A stretch of 64,000 nt of DNA. It comes from Balanoglossus misakiensis. Lineage: Eukaryota > Hemichordata. A program made the translations under genes and the position numbers. Below are positions 14,401 through 26,800 of this stretch, one piece after another. Each line of letters opens with the position of its first letter. Positions within the stretch are counted from its first letter, which is position 1. The notes under the pieces were generated by a model. That model was given only the letters and a program-made list of their open reading frames with translations. It was not told where the DNA came from and searched no databases. The stretch is taken from assembly GCA_040954595.2 (NCBI GenBank), contig CM082580.2, forward strand, positions 7,130,001-7,194,000. The letters run 5' to 3'.

Positions 14401-15290
14401 CACTTTATCTGTACCAAGAAGCACAATGCCTGTTGTAAATGTGAATACCACTCAAAGTTATTGGAAAATTTGTCATCACTGCAAGTTAAAGCGGCCATTA
14501 CATATGAATTTGCAGGGCTTTGTTAAGAGGTTGTCTAAAGTAAGATCAGCTTTTCACATCAATGACGGATAAACAAAAATTGACAATGGATAGACAGAAC
14601 AATTGTCTCAACCACCCAATCTTGTTCATTGTGTAACAAATGGCATTCCCCCTAATATTTCAGAGTTATACCTTCAACTAATTCTACCCACAGTACTGAT
14701 AAAAGTTGAAACTCCCACTCCCACTACGGTAAATTCTCGCAAATTGGTGGGAACATGCTTTCCCCCGATCTCTAGAGGGCGATATTATTCACCCTGCAGC
14801 CTTCATGACAGCCATTGGATTTACATATGCCTTTCTACAGAATCAAAACATAGAAAATTATATCTCATTGTTCCCCATACAGCGTGTTTTTGCTGAGAAA
14901 GCAATCAAGTTACGGATAAATTTTAAAGCAGAACTGGCACTGTGTGGATACCTTTACCACATCACATTATTATGCAGTATTTGACTGTCAAATTAAAACA
15001 TTCCTGTTTATAAAATTCTATAAACTACATATACACACTCTTCAAGAGATTCTTTAAGCAGGCTACAATAATTTATAAATTCAAGCTATAGCTGGAAAAG
15101 GCACTTTTCACCACTGTGAGTGTTAATTCGAATTGCATCCATTGGAACTGCAAGACATCGCTGGATCAGCTTGGAAAAGCATATACTAGCAATGAAGTAA
15201 TATCTTGATTTTTCCCTGTATTGCAAAGAATGATTTTGCTCCCTGCCAACAGTACAAGAAATGTCATGGTTCTTGTTTTTGCATCTCTGT
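11471..15290. other. AT-rich intergenic stretch between convergent genes
   Basis: PHGDH (+) and the receptor-like gene (-) converge on this region. I see no splice-flanked coding exon and no tRNA-like sequence. It contains a 13-14 base C run near 12306-12319 and many A/T runs. Part of it will be 3' UTR of the two genes. Confidence 0.5.
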
Positions 15291-15296
15291 TTTATT
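15291..15296 (-). other. candidate polyadenylation signal of receptor-like gene
   Basis: TTTATT on the plus strand (AATAAA on minus), about 100 nt past the stop codon at 15397. Confidence 0.45.
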
Positions 15297-15375
15297 TTTA
15301 CTCTCACTGTGTGAAAACATCTGCTTCTTCTCCCTTCTCTGCCATACACTAAATATTGTCATAACTACCGGTACT

Positions 15376-15391
15376 TCTCTCTCTCTCTCTC
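15376..15391. repeat. (CT)8 dinucleotide run
   Basis: Uninterrupted TC alternation, read as (GA)n on the minus strand. It lies 6 nt after the stop codon of the receptor-like gene, so it would be the first part of its 3' UTR. Confidence 0.85.
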
Positions 15392-15396
15392 GTTTT

Positions 15397-18091
15397 CTAT
15401 ATCTGGTCGTAGGCAGTCTTCTTCTTGCATGGACTGATGGCGAACAAAAAACCCTCCTGTGGGAAGAAAATAACACAGAAAACCAACGTCAATTTACATC
15501 TCCAGTGACTCTATAACTTGAAGACTGCTTGACTAGGGAGAATTGTGTCCATTCTGTGTTTTTTCGTGGGTGAGGTTTTGTAGACATATAACAAGAACAA
15601 AAGAAAACAATGGATTTGGACCAAACCATGGTGGTGAAAGGGTTAACGAAGAATCCCCAGTTTCTGTTAATCCTCCAAAAACCCCTAGCACACAAGCAAA
15701 CTACAACTGTGCATTACCTTTATGAGATACGGGAGGTCTGACCAGAACGATGCATTTGGAATTACTTCCACACCTTCCTTGTTGCGTCCATACTTATTGA
15801 AGAGTGCTCCTCCCAAGAAGTAGGCGGCTAAAAGTACAAAAAATCTGCAAAAGGCAACATCAAACGTTTTCCATATTATTCTAAAATCATTGGAATGATG
15901 TGAATTTTGGTGAATCAGATCGGCTGAAATTTTCATGGGATTACTGGACACATGCCAACATAAGTGCCAGGATGTTGGGACATGAAAATGGCCGACGTGA
16001 CACAACTTTTAAGAGAGAAATGACATACGTGATGCATAGTATACTGCCAGTGCTGAGGCTGCTGCTGGGTGGGGGAGCGGGCGCCACACCACCCTGACAC
16101 ACTCCGGGACACGCACACTGCGTAGTGATCTCAAAGTCCTGTAATGCAAAACGCAAAGACACACAAACCTACTTGTTAAAATGGCTTTAATTCACCCGGA
16201 TCTTGATTGACTGATTATGCAAGTTAGCATGATAAATTTCTCTGAAGACTTGAGCCAATTGAAATTCTGTCTGCTGAGAATGAAGAACACTGCAGGGTAA
16301 CAGATAATGACACAGTGCCCTCAACAGCCATATTGGATCAGATTGCAAAACAACGCGATGCAAACAGGTAGAGACATTACAATGTATATGTCATATCAGA
16401 GAAGCATGCACTACTGCACCGAGACAGACAGTATCTAAAGCCTGCGGTCCAACCTACTTTAGGAAATCTCGATTCTCAGTGATTGATCTTGAAAAAAGGT
16501 ACACATGCATACTAGTATACTTACATAATAATTTGTTTGCTGTTCCCCTAAAACTCTTGTTTGGGGTGTTCTTGCATCTTTGTCACATTTCAAAGTCACT
16601 GTAGCAGTTCTGTTCATAAATAGATGTACTTCAGGGTTAGTTTAAACGATGAACATTGTAACAGTCTCAATTTCAGGCACATGGCTTGACTTTAGACACT
16701 AAACGGGACAATACAGTCAGGTGATTATTGCAAAAGAGGCACTGAGTGGTTGACAATTTTGGTCTGTTCATTAACTACACTTTCTTACAACGTGCCACTT
16801 GCTAAAACATTCTCCAAGGCAATGCCTAGTATTCAGCAAGTAAACAAGTACATGTCAAGTGCATTGCTATTGTATAATTTTTAGTCCGGGCTGAAATTCA
16901 GTCGTCAATAATAACATGTACCCGTGAAGACAAGCTGAATACCGGGTATATCGACGAGTTGTAAGCAGCAGAACAAGAAACTTCAGTGAATATGCAGAAT
17001 TAAAATAACTGAAAACATAACTGTCCACCTACCTGGCCTGTAGGTTGTATGAGAAAACCACATTGCCTGAGTTCACACTGTACTTCACACTGGTTTGAGG
17101 TCCAAGAGCATATTCATTTGCTGTCCCAGGGGTAAACTGACATGCCTGATGGCAATCATGGGGAAATCATGAATTAGATATATTAGGATCATCAGTCATT
17201 GTGAATGACACAGTCCTCGCTAGCAACTAGAGCTGAGGTGTCATGACCTTGCAAGTTTGTAAATAAGCAGTTTGCGAACAGATAATCAAGAACTGACCAA
17301 AGACTGTGGATCTGAGTACTTACAGCCATATCCGTGCAAACGCCTGTGCTTCCTTGGCTAAAAGCCTCGCAGGGGTTGTAACTGTGAAATAAGAGTGTGT
17401 TCATGAAAAACTCAACACTAAACAATCACAAAGATCATAAGCAAGAAAGTTGTTGGAGAACTCTCACCCTGTAACATTGTGCTGAGTATACAAACAAACA
17501 GCGCTGACCAAAGTTGACTTTTTTGCAAGATGACGAGAACAATGCCTTGTGCTACTTCTGGCACAGTACATACTAAATCTGTAGTAATCATAAGTATTCT
17601 TTTACCTGTAGGCATTATGTTTGGGGTCTGCCCCTTGTACTTGATTGATTCTGAAAAAGGAAATAAATTATGGGTACTTTAAACCAAAAAAGTTCAAATG
17701 TCCAACATTTTTGTGGAGGTCCTTGTGCGTCAACCATTCTTTAATACAGGCACAGACACACACGTATGTATACATGTATGCAAGGGTGCAATCACAAACA
17801 CTGAATCACTCCCCCCCCCCCCCCAATTAATGAATTGATCACATGTATCTTACACAGCATGTGCTGGGAGCGATGTTTTCTTAATTACATTACCACTTAC
17901 AGGGGAGGGTTCTTTGGTACGAGGGGACGCAAATCAACTGTGCCCAGGGATGTGCCAGTGCTGTCCTTATAATCACACACACAGTAGACCGTAGATCCTG
18001 TCAGGGCTTCACAAGTATCACCGTTGACACAGCTGAGTGTTACCATAACAACCACTATGATCACCAACTCTGCAACGTTAGGGCCGGTCAT
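15397..18091 (-). CDS. Type I membrane protein related to cation-dependent M6P receptor (MRH domain)
   Basis: Eight exons on the minus strand: 18091-17901, 17650-17606, 17381-17324, 17145-17033, 16609-16525, 16138-16029, 15844-15718, 15456-15397, all in phase, 262 aa (CD-MPR is 277). A signal peptide occupies residues 1-24 (core ELVIIVVVMV, end SCVNG). The lumenal domain has MRH-type landmarks: YNPCEAF, VKYSVNSG, RTATVTLKCD, YDFEITTQCACPGVC. A Pro/Ser linker follows, then one membrane segment at about 195-216, then a cytoplasmic tail with SFWSDLPYL (233-241) and C-terminal YDQI. In the family, Phe-Trp in this tail position directs endosome-to-Golgi retrieval. The lumenal loop that carries a Gly-Gly and a cysteine in CD-MPR is absent. 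An acceptor (ttctgtgacag) at 18108 suggests an upstream 5' UTR exon. Atg27-like protein is the main alternative. Role as a sorting receptor is inferred. Confidence 0.85.
15604..15645 (+). mobile_element. TTAA-type MITE, copy 3 (half element)
   Basis: Only the half from aacaatggatttggacc to GGTGAAAGGGTTAAC remains. It lies in the last intron of the receptor-like gene, between its final two coding exons. The other terminus is not found upstream. Confidence 0.65.
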
Positions 18092-18107
18092 GATTCTTGA
18101 ATGTAAT

Positions 18108-21100
18108 CTGTCACAGAACTGCCATACAGTTGAAAGTTATGACTCTGTAGGTAGCAAATACACACACAAAAGGAGATTGTTACGGGGAAAGGGGGTTAAA
18201 ATGATTCTAAATTCTTCATACTTAGCAAAAGGAAATAAAGAGCATTCATCTCTCTGTCCAGGAAGTTGGTGTACCGCGCCGGTATTTGGGAATACATGAT
18301 TTATTTCTCCTATGGGTGCTTTTCCCTTCTCAACAAATGCAATTAGAAAACTTCATGGAAAGTGAACGCAATCACTTTCACTATAGGTACAGTGACCGTG
18401 GTACAATTCAAGGGTTGTATTACAAGTGAAAGCAGTGAAACGGCTGAGCATCCTCCGTTGATCGGATGTCAAGGACGAGCAGGCAGTTGTTGCCTTGTCT
18501 TGTACAGTACAGCCTGAGTACACTTCATGAATAGGGAGACTCGATCAGGCGTCAGTATTGTGTTATGCATGTTCTCTGCTGGGTACCTGGCCACTGGCTT
18601 GCACGTTCAATGTGAGATGTTAGACTGTCTGTTTGGCAGAACCCGGAAAGCAAGACACTATACTGGACAAGCTTTGACTTAGTGATAGCCCATCAACTGT
18701 GTAAACCATGCATACACGTACACGTACGCTCGCTTGTTCGTGGCATTGGGCGGTACACCGCGGGGCATTAGGCAGGCAAAATGTTGTGCATATGTCATCG
18801 TTTCTTTACTGACCTTTTATATACGTCCCGATATTGTTGCCGAAAACGGGGCACCCTTCTCTCGAAAATGAAAGTTTTTTGGCACTCTCATGTGATATTG
18901 TCATGTGACTTACAAGGCCCTCTAACATGCTTTTATTGCACAAAATATATTTCTGTGACTTTCGTTTACCAAATCCATTATGTTTCGCAAGCGCGCCTAG
19001 AATAACAGTTTAACCAGGGGTAAACTTATCTAAAATGTTCCAGTCGCGAAATAATTTACCGAAATCATAAAGGATATGTATACCGAAAGTAGCTTAAAGG
19101 TTTGCCGTTGAGGGCAGCAAATAAGGGTATAAAATTTCTAACTAACTTAGGGAGCGAAAAATTGCTTTACAGTTAGGTGCACATAAAGCCCCACACAGTA
19201 CGCATTCAGTGACCGAAAAGCACTCAGTTCAATGGCATCGAATTCAGTTTACGAGAGGCTACGATTGTCCCACATGAACGGTAGGCAGTCACATTTTATA
19301 TTCATCTATTTCCTTCCATTTTTAACAAGAAAGTTCGCGATTTACAGTCGCCCCCCGCGATGAAAACATCCATTCTCCTATGTCTCCATCATCACTCAGG
19401 CTCAGCGCTAGCGCGTTCTCCCACCTCCCCATCAATGACCACGAGATCTCGAGAAGTAACAGATGAGTAACACTGAACCGGTGACACATGTAGCGATATC
19501 TTTTGACAATACATTAAAATTAGTCTATTTATCTGTTTATTCATTCATTCGCCATTCAGTTCATCTTTTTTTCAATGTATGGTGGTGACTTAAGTTTGTA
19601 CGAGACTCTCTCGAGAGCGGCTGCAGGCCGACTACAGCTGAGTCGTCCCGGCCGCGGATGGCCCCGAATTTCTAGTGTAGACGTTTTCGGGCGTAACCCA
19701 AGTTCAAGGTCTTGGTCACGATCATTGGTGGCCAGCACTGTCAAATAACGTGAGGTTTAATTTTAAAACGAAGAGGGAGGGAAGGAGGTAAACCGAACCG
19801 ATGGAACAGCGGCGCAGTGAGGTTACTAAGGTCAACAAACTTTTAAGGACAGCCGGTGGCTGATTGGTAAACATGTAAAAACAAGAGTAAAATTCCGAGA
19901 GGTGAACAAACTTTCACAGAAACCGTGACGATCACGACGTGACGTAGATGCTAGAGAACCCCATGACTATTTCCTGTGCGTTCGGTACAGTGGGCGAGCC
20001 AGCCTCCCTTCATTCAGAAATTCATCATCAAATTGTCAAAACGTCATCACATACGTTGACGTGTGTGTTAAATTTCGAACACGTGGAAATACATGACCAA
20101 AGCATACATACATTGTACCAATAATGTCGTGGTAAACAATGAAAACGATCTCACTATTTGTATTTGTTTCTCATCGAAGCACTATCTGTATAGAGAGATA
20201 TCATACCCAATAAGGTGAAATCAGTAAATAGTGACATAATTTTTCCCATTGAACTAATTGTGGAATGTGGATGTACTTATGTTTTCATACAGCTAGTGAT
20301 ATTAAACAGATATTGTAGCCTTTGAAAATCTCAATAGTAGGCAAAAACAATCAACTTTTGTATTTGAAAAAGCCATTTTAGAAACTACAAATTTAAGTTA
20401 AATCTGTTTCACAATATCTGATGTTTGGGTCAAAATACTCTATTGTGTCCCAAAGCAGTTGAATTGCCCCAACATTAATGACTTCCTGTTGACTTATTTG
20501 TGAAACTAAGGCTAAATTTATCAACTGGAACCACCATGCTTACTCTGTCCTAACACTGATTTATGACTTGCCAAGACAGGCGACACAGTTTTTCATGTGT
20601 GAAATGTGTCAGCAAGTGCCATGTCCTTAAGTGTCCCCTGCTTCTTGCGTCTAATCAACTCTCAGGGTCAACAAACTTTCACTGTGTACATGTAGTAGAA
20701 GGGACGGGGTCTGAGACAGAGTTGAATGACTCGAAAACACAATACTACTATTTTTTCTGTGAGGAGAATGTTCTAGGTGAGGGCTTACTTATTTCCTGTC
20801 GGAGGTAAAACGCATTGTTCATCCGAGGCAGATGACGTCATTCTCCCAGAAGGGGTCCATACAGGAATGAAATCCCCTATAAGCATGTGCTCTGACTGCC
20901 TGGTCGATATCCGCCGTAATATCTGCTATCACAAATTCTCGCCACAAGAAGCCCAAAGTCGGAGGGCACAGAGATAGTCTCCCTGTTGTCAACCGAACAG
21001 AGCTTTGGCGTCAGCTGGAAATAACATATATAATTGATTTGTTAATTCTCTGAAAGCTCTTCTTTCAGCCTTGTACATGTAATCTCCCTAGGTTCCATTG

Positions 21101-23555
21101 CATGAATTCTTCCAATCAACTGGAGTAAACACCCTTGTTTCAATTTAGAATATCGCACAGATATCAACCATGAATTTTTATGCAACAGTTTCTGATGAAG
21201 CGCTGTGACCTTCAACTTGTAGTTTGTACACACATCCCTCTCAATTGGAAGTTGGGTTCTGTGTTTTCCAGGTGACCTTTTATAAAGCTATTCATCGCAC
21301 AAGGATGACAAGGACGTGAACGCTGTTTATTTCCTTTCCATTATCACTTTTATTGTGGTATTGCTTTTACAAAAATCAGCGGGTATCGCTCAGGGTAATT
21401 CTTTCTCAATTGCGTCAGTGCAGAATATTATCAAAATTATTGGTCTTCTATCCAATAGTATGGAGTTCAGTTTTTAATGATTTTGCAGGCAGCGTGGAAC
21501 TGTTTTTTTATATTCAGGATTTTTTATTCAACTACCAGTGTGATAGATAATTTGTAGGTTTCTGAAAATGTTTTCATGTAGGTCAAACTGCAAAGATAGG
21601 CAAAATAACTTTAGACATTGAAAAAACACCCCCTCCCGATCGGTCAAAGTTCACCAACAGTACGCCCAGCCGACACCAACTGAAAGAAATGAACTTGTAC
21701 GTATACGAACCTTTTACCGTTTTCAATTGAAGGAGAGCAAATCCTTGTGAGAACCCCACTATTCCTGATGCGTATTCCAGGCAAATCATCCATTGTAGAG
21801 TGTAACAATCCCGTAGGAATATGAGTCAAACCTCCGACCGGACGGCACGTTTTCTCTCCGTCCATTCTGCAATCCCTCCACCCAATGTGTTAACATGTGA
21901 TTGTCATGTGATAGTTTAACCCTAACGTTTAATCAAGGCATAAGAGGAATCACTGATATCAGAGATAAAACCACCAGAGTGACATTGTGAACCATGATTA
22001 AACCACCAGGTAAATATATCTTAAATACATGTACCATAATATTGTACTATTATAGATGTCACACTTCACATTGTAACTATTGCAAGTAACATACAAAACG
22101 GTCGTACCTGCGGTATACCCTGATGATTTGTGTACAATGTGTACAACAAGATCCACAGAATCAAAATTTGACATCATTGAGAATTATTTTCACAAATGAC
22201 CACATGTTTGATCATGATTGGTTTTTGCCAGCCAGATTTTGTGATGAAATTCATATGTGATGCTTTTCCAGAAAACTGCATAAGTTTTTCTTCAAAAAAT
22301 TTATAATAACATGATTATATTGATCTGTGAAATGTTAGAACCAGTCTGACTTTATTGAAACTGATTTTGTATTCTGTTACAAAAAAATGAAATCATGACA
22401 GTGGTAAGAATAATTATTATATATAGTTGTACATGTAAGTACACCTCGTACAGTTATGGTTAGAAGATGTTCAGGATGGTTGGATGGACATGCCTTTGTT
22501 ATATAAACAAAAGATGTATCGCAGATGGCAAGGCTGTATATATTGTCGAAGATCCACCTATTTTAGTGTTTAGTACAGCCGTATAAAAGGATGGGGTCTC
22601 ACAGTGTTAATTGGAGGTCACAAGTCAATATGATTGTTCGCGATATTACTTAACAAGGTTAACCTTCAGTCACAGAGCTTGAGTGTTGTAGGCCCAGCAG
22701 ACCTGACTTCAGTCGCAGATGTACTTCAGATAGTCAAATTAAAAAATAAGTTGAATTTTAACTGATTCAGGGCTAGTGAGCCTGTCAGTTGCCATGGCAA
22801 AATTGCCTGATGGAAACAGCCAATCGCTGTGCCCGATTTTCAAAACACCTGATTCTTACAACCATCATATTGTAGGACACGACTTTACAATCTGCAAATT
22901 TGCATGTGGTTGCTATGACACAAACTCTTCTAAAAAGCTGGGGTTTTAAATTGATTTTTGGTGTCACCTCATAGTGTCTGCTTATGATAGCTTGGACATA
23001 TAAAATCCGAAATAAAATTTTGGTGAAGTGCGTCTCCTGGAGAAACTAGCTTCATGGACATGGTGTTTTCGATGCAGGTTTCAATAATTTTATAACGGAT
23101 AACATTTGTGTGTGAGGACCTTGAAGAGTTAATACACCATCCTGTCCCTCCAGTTGGATGCAGTCACCCCTGCATGGCACAGTGGGCCGTTCCACAATAG
23201 TGCCATTTCCTTATCTGGCTCAACTGTTTCTCATTGAGTGAACAGGCCAGCCGGTCTGTTGTATGATCACAAATATGACGTAGTCCTCTTGTAACACAGG
23301 TGTCGCCCGTCTCCTGTCGTGCCAAGCAATTCCTGCCCCATCATTATGACATGTCAGTCTCTCATCGATAACAGATCGTTCAATATACCCAGTACAGAAA
23401 TATCGTTATTAATAATAATGACACAAAATCTAAAAAATTCTGACTAGGAGCAGTCTTACGTAAGAAATCAGGATAAGTCGCCGGTCAGTGCCCACCACTA
23501 TGGAGACTAGACGAAGCTGGAATTCTTTGAAAGATTTTCAAGGTTTGAGTGATTT
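18108..23555. other. Intergenic region between divergent genes, with CpG-rich core
   Basis: No protein-coding exon recognised over 5.4 kb. The stretch about 19330-20090 is visibly richer in CG than its surroundings (for example cgctagcgcg, ggccgcgg, tcacgacgtgacg). Both flanking genes appear to start with a 5' UTR exon, because an acceptor lies just before each ATG. A shared promoter or promoter pair with the 5' UTR exons here is therefore plausible, but I could not place the exons. The rest (20.1-23.5 kb) is AT-rich with nothing recognisable. Confidence 0.4.
19330..20090. promoter_or_regulatory. Candidate CpG-rich promoter region
   Basis: Densest CG dinucleotides in the non-coding part of the window, located between two head-to-head genes. 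The assignment rests on composition and position only; no core promoter element was identified. Confidence 0.3.
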
Positions 23556-23648
23556 TTAACCCTTTCACCACCATGGTTCAGTCCAAACCCATTGTTATCT
23601 GTGGTAAGTTTGGACCTCTGTAGAGGGAACTGGGGGTGAAAGGGTTAA
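23556..23648 (+). mobile_element. TTAA-type MITE, copy 4 (well preserved)
   Basis: 93 bp, TTAACCCTTTCACCACC at the left end and GGGGGTGAAAGGGTTAA at the right end, a 14-bp perfect inverted terminal repeat including TTAA. Internal: catggttcagtccaaaccc and ttggacctc. It lies 165 bp upstream of the SOAT first coding exon. Confidence 0.88.
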
Positions 23649-23815
23649 AGGTGGAAGGTTATGACTGTCACCTTCTCACATCAATAACATATAGTATTAA
23701 CTTTGGTCTTGCAGGTGCTGTACCAGAACTTGTCAATTGATAAAAATAATCTCGGTGCATTCATGTTAATATAACATAATATAATTTATTTTTTAAACAT
23801 ATTTTATTTTTAGGC

Positions 23816-26800
23816 ATGGTGTCTTCTTCAGAAGCCTCCACCAAAATAAACCAAGCCCAGGTCCAACAGATAAGAGAGAAGGCACAGGTACAATATTATT
23901 TAACCCTTTCACCACCATGGTTCAGTCCAAACCCATTGTTTTGTATGGTAAGGTTGGACCTCTATAGAGGGATCTGGGGGTGAAAGGGTTAAAAGAATCA
24001 CTATCTCTCTTTTCTTATTTCAAATCATATTCATTGTCTGTAAGTGTATCATTACAAGTCCAAAGTCTTACATTAATTTTTAAATTTAAAAACAACATTT
24101 TTGTTAAATCCTCGCAGACTTAGTTTATGTAGCGTTTTACAAACATTTCATTCTGAGTCATTCTGATCAGTTTTGAGAAGTGAAGCACACTTTTCGAGTA
24201 CAGAGGGATTATCTTTTTAATTGTAATAAAGCAGCTAGCTTTTTTATTTTCATGATGGACAATAAATTTGACAGTTTGTAAATCTGATAAGCAGTTGATT
24301 AATGTTCACTGGTGTGTGTTGAATATAAATAGAGCACTGTGTCTACTTGACCAGTGGAAAGCATACTTATGTCAAATTAAATCATGATTCTAGTGAATTT
24401 TTACTCACTCCCACCCCAGTCTCTGTCTAAAATGTTCACTGACTGCAAAACAAGCTGGAAATTGCATTGTCATTTCATTTTCCTGGGAAGACCTTCTGGA
24501 CCTCCATGTTTGTTATTCAGAACCCGACATCAATTTTCATCAGACGGTTTAAACAATTTGATTTGATTTTGCTTGTGGTCACAATCTTATCATTCTTCGT
24601 TTGTTGACACAGAGTCTGAAAGCTGAGTTCCTTAACAATTTGGACAGTCAACTGGAAGATGTCTTCGCCAGTTTTATCGACGAAGTCGACGGATCTCGGT
24701 CGGGGACGTCAACACCGATAGAAGACACAAGAAGGAGCAAAAAGTAAGTGTGAAGTTGTCTAAGAATCATGTTTTGACAAAATTTGGATTTGCAGTGTAG
24801 TTTGTGACTAGACTGAGTGGCTTTTTTGTGACTTTTTACACAATCTGGCATTCTCTGAAAACTCATGTTTTCTCACGAATTTTTCCAGTTTCACCCTCAA
24901 TGGCACAACAAAGAAAATGACAGGCAAGAAACCGGTAGAGATAAGAAAGTAAATATCAAATGATATTTGTAGTCATCGTGCACTTTGATTGTTTGTACAA
25001 GTTTGCCCAAGTTCAGTTTGCATGATGCTGATAATATTATATAGTGGGCAAACATATTTTAGTCTGCTTAGCTGTGTGTCAGTTTTGTGGCAGGGGTTAA
25101 AAATTGGGCCCATCCACTCTCTCCGTTAGGGGGGAAGGGGGTCATACCCCCACATTTGGTGATATAATGTTCCAGTGACAATGTATGATTATGATGGAAG
25201 CAAAAATTAAACCTACAAAATGTAATTGTAGATAGCCACTTTGCCCCTTTAACTAATTTTCTTGTCATAATTGTATGTTTTAGTTTTAAAATCTTTGACA
25301 CGACTGTTTTATTTATTGCACTATTTGATGTCCACTGTACACAGTTGACGTACTGTTTATCATGAGTAAACATATCACTGCATTTTCATTGTTGGAGGCT
25401 TATACATCTTTGATTTTGTTTGTTATCTTCAGACACAAAGAATTGCAAGTTAAGACGTTTGTCCCAAGGCGGTCAGTTCTCACGTAAGTATAAATGAAAC
25501 CAAAAATGCAGAGTTATGACAACGGGCAATTCTGCCATTGGTCGATTCAAAATTTGTTCAAAATATTCTCATTCAGGAAAGAGGATTCTGGAATTGATTT
25601 TGTGGAGTCCCTCACTTTTAAATTTCGTATTTACATCAACCAGTTGATGTTTTCACAGAATTAGTATATTTGACATCACAGACAACCATATTGACTACAG
25701 TACATCACCACTGTTCTCATGCGAAATAATCCAGTTGTAACAGCTTGAATGTAAACATGTTTTACGCATGTCCTGCTCTGTGTCGACCCAGGAAGGACAG
25801 ATTAATGTGAAAAATATACAACAGCAAAAAACCATGACGCAGTTAGCCATATGGCTAGAACATGTCTCATTTTAATTACAAGCCAATAACAGATTAATTG
25901 ATTTCCATATTTAGGTACATGTATGAACTGCAGGTCGGGTTGTTGAACTAAATCAAATTAGTGATATTTTTGTTCATGAAACTCAAAAAGGGGAAAGATG
26001 CATTTTTATCTAAATACTGTCCATTTTCTGGCTTTCATTCGTAGTAAACAAAATACCAAAATTATTAATAAAATGACAATTTTTCTCAATAGTTTTGATA
26101 TAAAGCGAAGACAAGCTACATGGCATTTCAGACTTTGTTTAATATACTTTTAAAATAACATTTATCAAAAGTTTAACCTATGACCGTACTTTTGTATTAC
26201 AGGGAACTTTTAGAAGTCAGTCATATCAAGACAATAGAACATGTTTTTATTGCTATTCTCATCATATTCAGTTTGAACACAATTGTTTATGATGTAGTGG
26301 ATACAGGAAGGTGTGTATTGAATTATCAAGACTTATGATGGCGTTCCTTGATTTAAAAAAAAATTGTGATTTGAATTACAAAATCTGTCTGAAAGACCTT
26401 TACTAATACTTGTGTAAGAACACTGTATTATTACTCAGATTTGAAATTGATGACAAAAAAAAGAACTCAAAATTCACCGATTTCCCAATATTTCTCGGTT
26501 GAATCTGCAGGTTGGTCCTCAATTTCGAGACGATCACGTGGTCCTTTGGCAAGTTCCCCATCGTCATGTGGGTCTGGTGCTTGATGCTGATCTCGACGAC
26601 GATGATCATCTTCCCGGCCGTGACCTACTGGTCCCAGCACCGTCACCGGGCGTCGCACCTGCCGGACTCCGTCTGGCTGCTGGTGTACATCATGTATCAG
26701 GTGGCCTTCATGGTGCTGCCGCTGAGCGCCATCATCGAGTACGATCTGCCGCCGGCGTCCACCATATGCGTGGTGACGGAGCAGCTGCGGTTCGCCATGA

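Noticed and set aside
16610-17032. A possible missed exon encoding the Gly-Gly loop of the M6P receptor
   Set aside because: I scanned the intron on the minus strand for acceptor-donor pairs enclosing a frame-preserving exon. The only clear donor (near 16793) leaves a 13-nt candidate, so none was accepted.
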